Below are positions 1-7,629 of a stretch of 11,583 bases of DNA, piece after piece. Position 1 is the stretch's first letter. Each line of letters begins with the position of its first letter. Source of the stretch: Alphaproteobacteria bacterium (GTDB taxonomy: Bacteria; Pseudomonadota; Alphaproteobacteria; Rickettsiales; Rickettsiaceae); NCBI GenBank assembly GCA_030430995.1, contig JAUIKA010000026.1, positions 1 through 11,583 of the forward strand, in the 5' to 3' direction. A model generated the notes under the pieces. The model saw nothing but the letters and a program-made list of their open reading frames with translations, ran no database searches and was not told where the DNA came from. The position numbers and the translations under genes are program-made.

Positions 1-1
1 C

Positions 2-577
2 ATTTTGATTATGATGACATCGTTTACACGCATTGTTGTGGCACTGTCATTCCTTAGAACCGCGATTGGTATCCAGCAAACACCGCCGAACACGGTAATG
101 ATCTCTCTCGCGCTGTTCTTGACATTCTTTATTATGGCGCCAACATTTGATAATGCTTATAATAATGGCATAAAACCCATGATAGAAGAAAAGCTAACAG
201 AAGAGATTGCTATTCCACAAATAGTAGACCCATTTAAAAAATTTATGACGTCTAATACTAGACATAAAGACATTCAACTATTTATGTCCATTGCAAAGAT
301 AGAAGAAGAAGAGAAAAATTATGAAAATCTTCCTCTGCATGTTGTTATCCCATCTTTTATGATAAGTGAGCTTAGAAAAGGCTTTGAGATAGGATTCCTA
401 ATATTCCTCCCTTTTCTAGTAATAGATATATTAGTTGCCTCTATATTAATGGCTATGGGTATGATGATGATGCCACCTGTTATGATATCTCTCCCCTTTA
501 AAATAATATTTTTCGTTCTGATAGATGGATGGTATCTGATAGCAGGCAGCCTAACAAAAAGCTTTATAAATATATAA
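2..577 (+). CDS. fliP: Flagellar export-gate protein FliP, 3' part (5' end outside window)
   Basis: FliP is a membrane subunit of the flagellar type III export gate, assembled with FliQ and FliR in the inner membrane. The reading frame is already open at base 2, so about the first 50 residues of a ~245-residue protein are missing. Visible family marks are MMTSFTR at the start, QTPPN followed by a membrane helix (residues ~30-48), and the highly conserved C-terminal half: FMISELRKGFEIGFLIF, then MGMMMMPPVMISLPFK and DGWYLIAGSL, giving two more membrane helices. The C-terminus is complete. The first ~45 codons use ATT/ATC for Ile and CTG/CTC/TTG for Leu, and the GC content of bases 61-120 is 32 of 60. 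After about base 160 the gene switches to the ATA/TTA-rich usage of the rest of the window. No other flagellar gene is adjacent on the visible side. The family assignment is very secure. Confidence 0.96.
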   Translation: MLIMMTSFTRIVVALSFLRTAIGIQQTPPNTVMISLALFLTFFIMAPTFDNAYNNGIKPMIEEKLTEEIAIPQIVDPFKKFMTSNTRHKDIQLFMSIAKIEEEEKNYENLPLHVVIPSFMISELRKGFEIGFLIFLPFLVIDILVASILMAMGMMMMPPVMISLPFKIIFFVLIDGWYLIAGSLTKSFINI

Positions 578-622
578 TTTTATTAGCAGAGGCTATATTA
601 ACAACATATTGCTATATTCTTC

Positions 623-669
623 ATACCAGGATGCTGTTTTGAACCTTGGTATTATGCATTTTTATGCGT
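623..669 (+). terminator. Two small hairpins downstream of fliP, possible terminator
   Basis: ATACCAGG at 623-630 pairs with CC-T-TGGTAT at 644-652 (8 base pairs with one bulged T and a 13-nt loop). It is followed at once by ATGCAT-TTTT-ATGCGT at 654-669 (6 base pairs with one wobble and a T4 loop). There is no proper U-tract after the stems, so an intrinsic terminator for fliP is only a possibility. The remaining bases of 578-788 show no supported gene. Confidence 0.25.
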
Positions 670-788
670 AAGATACATGAAGCAATATCTCAACATATAA
701 AAATAATATTACTATAACCTCTAGATAGATCTTAATTTATTAAGCGCATAATATATATACTATTAGGATAAAACAAGAAAAATAGTAT

Positions 789-1142
789 ATGGGCTTAGAG
801 CAACTAGAAGAAGAATTTAAAGAGCAAACTCACCAATCTATAAAAGCAAGATTTGGTGATTTACTTAAGCGTGAAGGAATGCTTAGTGATTATTATGTTC
901 TTGATGCAGAGCCTATTAAAAGCTTAATAGGGGATAAAGGGATAATATGGCAATTAAATAAAATCTATCATAGTGTATATAATATAGACCTTAAATCTCA
1001 AAAGATTATTACATATTCTGGTAGTAAATACTACTCTAGAGAAGCTATACAATACTATCAGGAATCTTATGATATGCTTGAATCATATGCAAAGAATCTT
1101 CATAAAAAATGCAAGAAAAAGTTCTCACCAAGGAAGCTATAG
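789..1142 (+). CDS. Hypothetical protein, first open piece of the decayed gene (117 codons)
   Basis: This is the likely N-terminal piece of the decayed gene. The ATG at 789 lies six bases after an in-frame TAG (783-785), and an AGGA at 765-768 is too distant to be a convincing ribosome binding site. The product is acidic and helical at the start (GLEQLEEEFKEQ), then tyrosine-rich around residues 79-94. The last ~12 residues (after HKK) are probably out-of-frame: the continuation of the protein is in the frame that begins with ATG at 1109, reached by adding one A to the run 1104-1109. If translated today it would give a 117-residue protein without a recognisable domain. Confidence 0.4.
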   Translation: MGLEQLEEEFKEQTHQSIKARFGDLLKREGMLSDYYVLDAEPIKSLIGDKGIIWQLNKIYHSVYNIDLKSQKIITYSGSKYYSREAIQYYQESYDMLESYAKNLHKKCKKKFSPRKL

Positions 1143-1960
1143 ACAAAATGGATTATGATGAATATATCCATCTACAAGGGTATCTGCAAGGGAAAGGAGA
1201 AAATACATTATGCGGCTTATTTAAAGAAGTAGTAGGAGAATTCCCTGAAGAAAGTATTGGCAGTAATAAGCATATAGAATCTATAAAGGCAAAATCCAAT
1301 GACTTATCAAGAAAACTAGAGATTCTATATCAAAGAAAATTAGCAAAAGAAATAGCAACTCAGATAGGCAATTCAGATAAAAGCTATATAATACAAGAAT
1401 TGCCACAACCACTATCAACAAAACTGTTAAGACTCACTACCACAAGCCCCAAACCACTAGAAGCAAATTGCAGACATAGGCAAAGCAAACAAAAGGAAGA
1501 GTTAAAACAGCAATTACATTATGTAATGGAAGATGTAATGCATGAGCAAAAAATGCCATGGATAGGGGCTAGAATCATGCATTCTGCTAAAAAGTTATTT
1601 AGAAAACATCCTGAGCTAGAACATCTTCCTTTACATGGCCTTGCAAAAGAAGTAAAACTAGCTATTAATAATCAGAGCAGTTATGAAAGCTCTTTTTCTG
1701 AGCTAGATAAACTAGTAAAAGCAAAGAAAACAAAGGGATATTTTAGAGAAATAGCGCAAACTACTGTTAAGCTTGTAGAGAAAATAGGTTATTACGTCAC
1801 TAGCAATGCAGCCAATCCTGCTGAGTTAATAAGCAAAGCAGCAGGAGAAGAAGCAGCAAAAAAAGCCTCAAATCCACATGCAACAAATACACCAATTCAT
1901 ACACCAAGAGCTCCCACTACCCCAAAACTAAACAGAAGTAATGCAACAATCGTACGATAA
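1109..1960 (+). CDS. Hypothetical protein, second open piece of the decayed gene (283 codons)
   Basis: This is the longest open piece, overlapping the first by 34 bases. It is rich in Lys, Glu and Gln and looks helical throughout, with a few distinctive stretches: PWIGARIMHSAKKLFRKHPE in the middle, an Ala/Lys-rich stretch (KAAGEEAAKKA) near the end, and then a Pro/Thr-rich linker (TNTPIHTPRAPTTPK). Such a linker often separates domains. The last residues read past the point where the next frame takes over at about 1941. No SD sequence precedes its ATG, so independent translation is doubtful. No domain family is recognised. Confidence 0.4.
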   Translation: MQEKVLTKEAIDKMDYDEYIHLQGYLQGKGENTLCGLFKEVVGEFPEESIGSNKHIESIKAKSNDLSRKLEILYQRKLAKEIATQIGNSDKSYIIQELPQPLSTKLLRLTTTSPKPLEANCRHRQSKQKEELKQQLHYVMEDVMHEQKMPWIGARIMHSAKKLFRKHPELEHLPLHGLAKEVKLAINNQSSYESSFSELDKLVKAKKTKGYFREIAQTTVKLVEKIGYYVTSNAANPAELISKAAGEEAAKKASNPHATNTPIHTPRAPTTPKLNRSNATIVR

Positions 1961-2453
1961 ATTCAATCAGGCTCTGTCAGAACTGCAAGAAGTTAAGGGG
2001 CATTATTCTGACAGAATCCAAAGATTATGGGAACATGAACCTATATATAAAGGATATTTCATAGATGAAGCAGATAATAAAACATATGCATATATACATT
2101 CCCCCCTTGAACATTTAAGAGATTCCCTGGGGCATAATGCATGGCAGATCCTCGATGAAAATTACCAGAAAACGCATGGCGTCATCCAAAACCAAGGTAG
2201 CAGCAGGCCATTTACTGAAAAATATTATGCATATAAGGCTGAGTATTTACAAAAATTAAGCCAAAAAGCAGAAGAAGTATTGAGTAAACACAGCCCAAAT
2301 ACACTCGCAAATTATCAAGAATATATAAAAACAAAGAACTATTTAGAAAAAGAAGCATTAGATAAATTTATTGAAAAAACTGGAGCCTATAAAAACCCAA
2401 ATTTTAAAAAAGAAATATACCCTGAGATTAAAAAAACATTCCAAAAAAACTGA
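1941..2453 (+). CDS. Hypothetical protein, third open piece of the decayed gene (170 codons)
   Basis: This piece overlaps the second by 20 bases. Its frame opens only after a TAA at 1929-1931, so the frame change lies between 1929 and 1960. The product is helical and charged, with aromatic stretches (RLWEHEPIYKGYF, then EKYYAYKAEYLQKLSQKAEE). It stops at 2451-2453 directly after an A7 run (2443-2449). Removing one A continues the protein as TDAIRRDYNKH, which supports a slippage insertion. I do not recognise a family. Confidence 0.4.
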   Translation: MQQSYDKFNQALSELQEVKGHYSDRIQRLWEHEPIYKGYFIDEADNKTYAYIHSPLEHLRDSLGHNAWQILDENYQKTHGVIQNQGSSRPFTEKYYAYKAEYLQKLSQKAEEVLSKHSPNTLANYQEYIKTKNYLEKEALDKFIEKTGAYKNPNFKKEIYPEIKKTFQKN

Positions 2454-2884
2454 TGCAATAAGAAGGGATTATAATAAACATATAACAGAATAAATATCTA
2501 ATGCAATTAGCGGCCAAGAGAATATAGATTATTCCAATCTTGCTAAAAAAACCGCTCATTTATTTCCGCCAATAGCAGAAAAACAATTAGTATCTCATAT
2601 AAAGAAGCTAACAAGCATAATACCACAACACTCTGCTAATACTAAGAATATACCAAATATAGCCGCAGAGGATGTATATAATATAATAAAATGAAAGAAG
2701 CTTTGGGCAATATTGAACCACCAACTCAACAGAGAAACATCTTAACTAGATGCTTGAAAAGAGCAGCAAAATTAAAAAATGGTATATATAGCAGGATGCG
2801 GTAAAATATCATCTATCTACAATAAAATTACCTCAATCTATCTGCAAAAACATTGAAGTGAAAAGCTATGATATAGATAATTGA
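2449..2884 (+). pseudogene. Non-coding tail remnants of the decayed gene
   Basis: Three short open stretches continue the protein. Bases 2449-2691 (reading TDAIRRDYNKH, stop TAA at 2491-2493, then ISNAISGQENIDYSNLAKK) end in TGA at 2692-2694. Bases 2691-2801 begin MKEALGNIEPPTQQ and end in TAA at 2802-2804. Bases 2798-2884 read AVKYHLSTIKLPQS and end in TGA at 2882-2884. Each is too short to be a credible gene by itself. Their composition matches the upstream pieces and they follow each other without gaps, so I read them as the eroded C-terminus. Confidence 0.55.
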
Positions 2885-2887
2885 TTA

Positions 2888-2916
2888 TTTATTCAATTAT
2901 AAAAACATAGTATAAT
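2888..2916 (+). promoter_or_regulatory. Promoter of lpd and the genes behind it
   Basis: A perfect -10 box TATAAT (2911-2916) is preceded by a weak -35 TTTATT (2888-2893) at 17 bases. The predicted start at about 2922 leaves a leader of ~22 bases before the ATG at 2944. It lies directly after the last remnant of the decayed gene. It is the only convincing promoter seen upstream of lpd, tyrS, skp and tRNA-Trp. Confidence 0.45.
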
Positions 2917-2943
2917 TGTAGCTCTTATAACAGTTAAAATTAT

Positions 2944-4325
2944 ATGAAACAATTTGATGTAGCGGTAATAGGTGGCGGCCCAGGTGGATACACAGCAGCG
3001 ATTAGGGCAAGCCAGCTAGGGCTTAAAGTAATATGCATAGAAAAAAGTAAGTCTATGGGGGGAACATGCCTTAATGTAGGATGCATACCTTCAAAAGCAT
3101 TGCTAAATTATTCAGAGAAATATAAAGAAATAAAAAATAATATATATAGCTATGCAGGCATAACAACAGAAGCTAAGCTAGACTTTTCTTTAATGCAAAA
3201 GAATAAAGATAATGTTGTGAGTAAATTATGTAATGGGGTGTCTGGGCTATTAGAAAAGAATAAAGTGCATAGAGAATATAGTAGCGCAAAAATCATCTCT
3301 AAAAATGTAATTTTACTATCTAATGGAAATAAAATTACAGCCAAGAATATTATTATCGCTACAGGCTCAGAACCAATATCAATACCTAATATTGCATTTG
3401 ATGAAAAAAGAATTCTATCATCAACTGGTGCATTGGGTTTAAGCTATATACCTAAAACTATAACTGTAATAGGCGGTGGATATATTGGGCTTGAGCTTGG
3501 CTCTGTATATAATAACCTCGGTAGTAAAGTTAAGGTAATAGAATATGCAAGCAGCATAGCACCAGCTTTAGATAAAGAAGTAAGAGATACTCTATTCTCC
3601 TCTCTTAAAAAACAGGGGTTAGAATTTAGCTTATCCTCTAAGAATCTGCAACAATAAAAGATAACAAAGTAGAAATTACTATCTCAAAAAATTCTAAGCA
3701 AGAAACTTCATCCTCTGAAGTATTATTAATATGCATCGGCAGAAAAGCGCATACCACTGGGCTTGGACTGGAAGATATGAAGATAATCACAGATGAGAGA
3801 GGGTTCATTAAAACTAATAATAAATTCCAAACTAATGTTGATAATATATATGCAATAGGTGATGTAATAGGTGGCAATATGCTTGCACATAAAGCATCAG
3901 AAGAAGCAGTGGCAGCGGTAGAATATATAGTAGGGAAAACCGGGCATATCAATTATTCAGCAGTGCCTAGCGTAATATATACATCCCCTGAAATAGCAAG
4001 TATAGGAAAAACAGAAGAAGAACTAATACAAGCAAAAATTGATTATAAAATAGGTAAGTTCCCATTATATGCAAATGGAAAAGCAATAGCCTCTGGAGCG
4101 ACTGAAGGCTTTGTAAAAATATTAGCAGATAAAAAGACAGATGAAGTATTAGGGGCATTTATAATAGGAAAAAATGCAGGTGACATGATAAGCCAAATAG
4201 CCATGATAATGGAGTATAGAGGCTCTGCTGAAGACATAGCGCTAACATGCCACCCACATCCTACAATAGCAGAATCAATAAAAGAGGCGGCTATGGACGC
4301 AGATAAAAAAGCAATAAATTTTTGA
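2944..4325 (+). pseudogene. lpd: Dihydrolipoamide dehydrogenase (E3), split by one frameshift
   Basis: Lpd reoxidises the dihydrolipoyl groups of pyruvate and 2-oxoglutarate dehydrogenase with FAD and NAD+. The first part (2944-3657, 237 codons) carries the FAD-binding GGGPGG at residues 10-15, the redox-active disulfide GGTCLNVGCIPSK (Cys42, Cys47), ATG at 139-141 and the NAD-binding GGGYIG at ~177-182. The second part, in the neighbouring frame, continues without a gap from about base 3648 (ATIKDNKVEITI). It holds the second FAD motif NIYAIGDVIGG, the interface domain and the catalytic HPHPTIAE near the C-terminus. One base appears lost between 3639 and 3657, where the two frames cross. The joined protein would be ~460 residues, the normal family length, and all key residues are intact. 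The break is therefore either recent or an assembly error. No SD precedes the ATG. The stop abuts tyrS. Confidence 0.88.
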
Positions 4326-4330
4326 CAGAA

Positions 4331-5542
4331 ATGAATCCGATTACTGCAATTGAAAAAAAGGGGTATATATACCAATGTACAAATATTGAATCATTAAAAG
4401 CTTTTTCAGAGAAAGAGCAATTAGTTGTATATGTAGGCTTTGACTGCACTGCACAATCTCTGCATATAGGCAATTTACTCCAAATAATGCTTTTAAGACT
4501 TATGCAAAAAAATGGCGTTAAAATCATAGCATTAATAGGCGGAGGCACAACAAAAGTAGGAGACCCAACAGGGAAAGAAAAGATGCGCCCCATACTAGCA
4601 GCGCAGGATATAGAGAGGAATACCAATGGTATAAAAACCAGCTTATCTAAATTTTTAGATACCTCAGATTCCAAAGTAATTTTTATAAATAATGAGCAGT
4701 GGCTTGGCAAAATGAAATATCTGGATGTATTAAGAGATTACGGGAAATATATCTCTATCTCCAAAATGCTTTCTATGGATTCAATTAAATCAAGATTATC
4801 CAGACAGCAAAATCTAACTTTTCTGGAATTTAATTATAGCCTATTACAAGCAATGGATTTTTACCATCTACATAGTAACTATAATTGCCATTTACAAATT
4901 GGAGGGAGTGACCAATGGGGAAACATAATCTCTGGCGTGGATTTGATACATAAAATATCAGGCTCTCAGGTATATGGCCTTACAACTCCGCTAATAACCA
5001 AAGCATCCGGTGAAAAAATGGGTAAATCTGTTTCCGGTGCTATTTGGCTTAATGAAGATATGTGCTCTGCATATGACTATTTCCAATATTGGCGTAATAT
5101 TGAAGATGCAGATGTAGAAAAAATGGCAACATTATATGCAGAATATTCTGATATAGAAATAGAAGAGCTAAAACATATGGAGGTTAATGACGCTAAAAAA
5201 TCATTAGCATTTAAACTCACTAATCTATGCCATGGCAAAGAAAAGGCTGACTTAGCACTAAAAACTTCTATCTCCATTTTTGAAAATAAAGATATAGATA
5301 GCAGCCAAATAGAGAAATATTACCTTAAAGATAATGAGGAATTTTTATACTCCATCATAACCGAAATGCAATTAGCATCTTCTAAATCTGAAGCAAGAAG
5401 GTTAATAAAAGCCGGAGCTGTGAAAATGAATGATATAAAAATGGATAATGAATATATAAAAATTTCTAACGAAGACAAAATGCCTTTATATATTACTATA
5501 GGCAAAAAGAAACATTTTATAATAGATAGAACAAATGAATAA
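4331..5542 (+). CDS. tyrS: Tyrosyl-tRNA synthetase
   Basis: This cytoplasmic class I synthetase charges tRNA-Tyr with tyrosine. The 403-residue product has the usual bacterial TyrRS length and order: YVGFD (tyrosine pocket, ~34-38), the HIGH motif as HIGN (45-48), GDPTGK (77-82), the tyrosine-binding GGSDQWGN (191-198), the KMSKS loop as KMGKS (229-233), and a C-terminal S4-type RNA-binding domain (~340-403, SSKSEARRLIKAGAVKMND). I chose ATG at 4331, five bases after the lpd stop, because MNPITAIEKKGYI lines up with family N-termini. A TTG at 4322 overlapping the lpd stop is the alternative. There is no SD, so translation is probably coupled to lpd. The stop overlaps the start of the next gene by 8 bases. 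The gene is intact. Confidence 0.97.
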   Translation: MNPITAIEKKGYIYQCTNIESLKAFSEKEQLVVYVGFDCTAQSLHIGNLLQIMLLRLMQKNGVKIIALIGGGTTKVGDPTGKEKMRPILAAQDIERNTNGIKTSLSKFLDTSDSKVIFINNEQWLGKMKYLDVLRDYGKYISISKMLSMDSIKSRLSRQQNLTFLEFNYSLLQAMDFYHLHSNYNCHLQIGGSDQWGNIISGVDLIHKISGSQVYGLTTPLITKASGEKMGKSVSGAIWLNEDMCSAYDYFQYWRNIEDADVEKMATLYAEYSDIEIEELKHMEVNDAKKSLAFKLTNLCHGKEKADLALKTSISIFENKDIDSSQIEKYYLKDNEEFLYSIITEMQLASSKSEARRLIKAGAVKMNDIKMDNEYIKISNEDKMPLYITIGKKKHFIIDRTNE

Positions 5543-6089
5543 AGCTATTGTAGCAATGTTACTGTTATTTTCTGCTGGGTTTGCTATGTCTAGTGACTCA
5601 GATAAAGAAAGCCCTGTCAATAGAATTTGCATAGTAAATGTAGCATCTATATTAGAAAATGCAATAGCTATACAAAAAATTAAATTAGCGGTAGAGGATA
5701 TAGATAAAAAAATAAAGGAAAAAATTGTAACCCAAAAAAATATCCTAAAAAAGAAGGAAGACAGCATATTGGAAGAGAGAATTACTCTAGCAAAAGAAGA
5801 GCTAGATACCAAAATTGCTAGTTTAAATAAGGAGATAGTACATCTACAAGAGCAAAGCTATGAATATAGAACCAAATTAGAATATGCACATACAAAAGCT
5901 ATGAATAAAATCCATGATGAAATGGTTGATATAGTTAAGGATATAGCTTGCACAAATTCATGCGCTGTTGTATTATCTTCATCACAGGTTCTATACTCAT
6001 TAGAGAATTTGGATATAACAGACCAAGTTCTACAAAAACTAAATAGTTCTATTACTAATGTTGAGCTTGGTTTAGTTGTAGCAGAATAA
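5535..6089 (+). CDS. skp: Skp/OmpH-family periplasmic chaperone
   Basis: Skp/OmpH proteins hold unfolded outer-membrane proteins in the periplasm on their way to the BAM complex. The 184-residue product starts with a signal peptide (MNKAIVAMLLLFSAGFA, predicted cut after Ala17) and then a beta-strand entry typical of the family (ICIVNVASILENA, ~31-43). The middle (~45-130) is a long charged coiled coil rich in Lys/Glu/Ile, which forms the tentacle arms. Two cysteines near residues 138 and 142 are unusual. The start overlaps the tyrS stop by 8 bases (ATGAATAA), indicating translational coupling. The stop ends one base before tRNA-Trp. The family call is based on signal peptide, size and coiled-coil layout; the partners are inferred. 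Confidence 0.82.
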   Translation: MNKAIVAMLLLFSAGFAMSSDSDKESPVNRICIVNVASILENAIAIQKIKLAVEDIDKKIKEKIVTQKNILKKKEDSILEERITLAKEELDTKIASLNKEIVHLQEQSYEYRTKLEYAHTKAMNKIHDEMVDIVKDIACTNSCAVVLSSSQVLYSLENLDITDQVLQKLNSSITNVELGLVVAE

Positions 6090-6090
6090 T

Positions 6091-6163
6091 GGGAGTGTGG
6101 CTCAATTGGTAGAGCACCGGTCTCCAAAACCGGGGGTTGCAGGTTCAAGTCCTGTCGCTCCTG
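6091..6163 (+). tRNA. trnW: tRNA-Trp (anticodon CCA)
   Basis: A 73-base cloverleaf is seen. The acceptor GGGAGTG/CGCTCCT has 7 pairs, two of them wobble. The D arm is GCTC...GAGC, the anticodon stem CCGGT/ACCGG has loop CTCCAAA with CCA at 6124-6126, and the T arm is GCAGG-TTCAAGT-CCTGT. The discriminator base is G and no CCA end is encoded, so the end must be added by a nucleotidyltransferase. It begins one base after the skp stop with no room for its own promoter, so it is probably cut out of the lpd-tyrS-skp transcript. Confidence 0.95.
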
Positions 6164-6180
6164 CTCTCGTCAAATCCATA

Positions 6181-6208
6181 TTAACTGTGCTAGTATAAAA
6201 TTTATAAA
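6181..6208 (+). promoter_or_regulatory. Possible promoter of the MFS transporter
   Basis: TTAACT (6181-6186) and TATAAA (6203-6208) are separated by 16 bases. A start at about 6215 would leave a ~12-base leader before the ATG at 6227. The match is moderate and the region is AT-rich, so a chance match is possible. Confidence 0.35.
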
Positions 6209-6226
6209 ATTAGTATTGTAATATTG

Positions 6227-7629
6227 ATGACAAATAAAACAACCTCTAATAAACCCCAAAGGGACGTAGCTAACTTGATTTCTGTAAGCGTCTTTGTTGA
6301 ATATTTTGATTTAGTTTTATATGCACATCTTGCAAAACGTTTAAGGCATAAGCTAACAAGGGTGCAAAAAAATGCCGCATATCTACTATCAGTTGGCACC
6401 TTCCTAGAATATTTTGATTTCATGATATATGTGCATATGGCCGTTATATTGAATGAACTCTTTTTTCCAAAGTCAGATAAGCATGTTAGCTCTATTATAA
6501 CGGCAGTATCTTTTTGCAGTATGTATTTATTTAGGCCCATAGGAGCTATATTCATAGGATATATAGGTGACAAAATAGGCAGAAGAATCACAGTAGTAAT
6601 TACTACTATGATGATGGCGATATCCTGTATTATAATGGCGAATTTACCCACATATGCTCAAATAGGCATTGCTGCAACATGGATAATAACTATTTGTAGA
6701 ATAGTACAAAGTATTTCCTCTATGGGGGAAATGGTAGGTGCGCAGCTATATATATAAATGAATTCTTCGGAAAATCCAAATTAAAATATTTTGCAATATC
6801 ATTAATACCATGTTGTGGCGCCTCAGGGGCATTATTCGCATTAATCATTGGTACGTTTGTTACAAAATACCACTCTGATTGGAGGCTTGCATTTTGGGTA
6901 GGAGCATTCGTAGCGGTGGTAGGGCTAGTTGCAAGAACAGCTCTTAGAGAAACACCTGAATTTGTTGATGCAAAACGAAAAAGGGAAAAATATAAAGATC
7001 TGAATAATAATTCTGCTAATAACTTTGAAGAAAAGATAAGCCATAAAAAATCCTTCGCCTTATTCGCTATGGAAAGCATGTGGCCTATGTCTTTTTATTT
7101 TGCTTATATATATTGTGGAACAATCTTAAAACATAACTTTCATTATTCTGCAGCGGAAATATTACAACAGAATTTATACGTAGGGATAGTGCAAGTACTT
7201 AACCCTATTATCTTTGCTTTCTTCTCCCTTAAATTTCATCAATTATTTTTAATGAAAGTGAAGCTTTTTTTAGCAAGTATAATATTCATTTTTACTCCAT
7301 ATATATTAAATAATGCTACTACTGGGAATAGTATTTTATTGTTACAGCTTTGCATAATATTTTTTACTCCTGATTCTAAGCCCGCTGCAGGTGTATTTTT
7401 TAATCATTTCCCTGTGTTTAAAAGATTTACTTATAGTAGCTTTTTATATGCAATGTCACGAGCATTAAATTACTTTGTAATATCTTTTGCTTTGGTTTAT
7501 TTGTCAAAATATTTTGGTAATTATGGAATATTAATATTAATGTGTGTAACAGTTGGATTATGCTATTACAGAATAAGAAGATTTATTTATCTGGAGAAAA
7601 AAATAGGCAACTATTCCCTAAGGATTTAA
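6227..7629 (+). pseudogene. MFS transporter, ProP/MHS-like, frameshifted and with a repeated first helix
   Basis: It resembles the proline/betaine (ProP) metabolite:proton symporter branch of the MFS, inner-membrane carriers that are often multiplied in Rickettsiales. Family marks are FLEYFDFMIYVH in helix 1, the loop GDKIGRR between helices 2 and 3, LPTYAQIGI, and GEMVGAQLYI followed by NEFF. After that come further membrane helices to the C-terminus. The 5' part (6227-6757) stops at TAA 6755-6757 inside a (TA)5 run (6747-6756). With (TA)4 the frame continues as LYINEFFGKSK into the second part, open to 7629. The joined protein is ~466 residues, a normal length even with an N-terminal insert. 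Residues ~17-36 (LISVSVFVEYFD...) repeat at 53-72 (LLSVGTFLEYFD...), 11 of 20 identical. GTG at 6362 would start the canonical copy. The substrate is unknown. The 3' end overlaps the opposite gene by 47 bases. Confidence 0.8.

Larger units (their letters stand above)
789..2884 (+). pseudogene. Decayed long gene of unknown function, about 700 codons
   Basis: Consecutive open segments in changing frames join end to end as one lysine- and glutamate-rich, mostly helical protein. The junctions lie at the A6 run 1104-1109, between 1929 and 1960, at the A7 run 2443-2449, at the A4 run near 2688-2691, and at about 2798-2801. An in-frame TAA lies at 2491-2493. The implied changes are one base lost, one gained, one gained, one lost and one lost relative to an intact ancestor. 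The last open segment stops at 2882-2884, just before the lpd promoter. No signal peptide, membrane helix or catalytic motif is visible, and I recognise no domain. A host-interaction protein or the helical part of a conjugation protein would fit the composition, but nothing in the sequence proves either. That one gene decayed here is well supported; its function is unknown. The individual open pieces are listed separately. Confidence 0.75.

Noticed and set aside
664..717. Small open frame beginning MRKIHEAISQHIK between fliP and the decayed gene
   Set aside because: It has only about 17 codons, no SD and no similarity that I recognise.
789..2884. Identification of the decayed gene as a TraA/TraI relaxase tail or a BID-domain effector
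   Set aside because: Composition and helical character would fit, but no diagnostic motif (relaxase tyrosine or histidines, helicase motifs, BID signature) is visible.
3639..3657. Programmed ribosomal frameshift in lpd
   Set aside because: There is no slippery heptamer or downstream structure at the crossing point, and Lpd is not known to use frameshifting.
3638..4710. Minus-strand open frames of 60-140 codons opposite lpd and tyrS
   Set aside because: They are shadows of well-conserved plus-strand genes, with low-complexity products and no family resemblance.
6061..6090. Promoter for tRNA-Trp (TTGAGC ... AATAAT)
   Set aside because: The -10 box would abut the first base of the tRNA, so transcription would start inside it.
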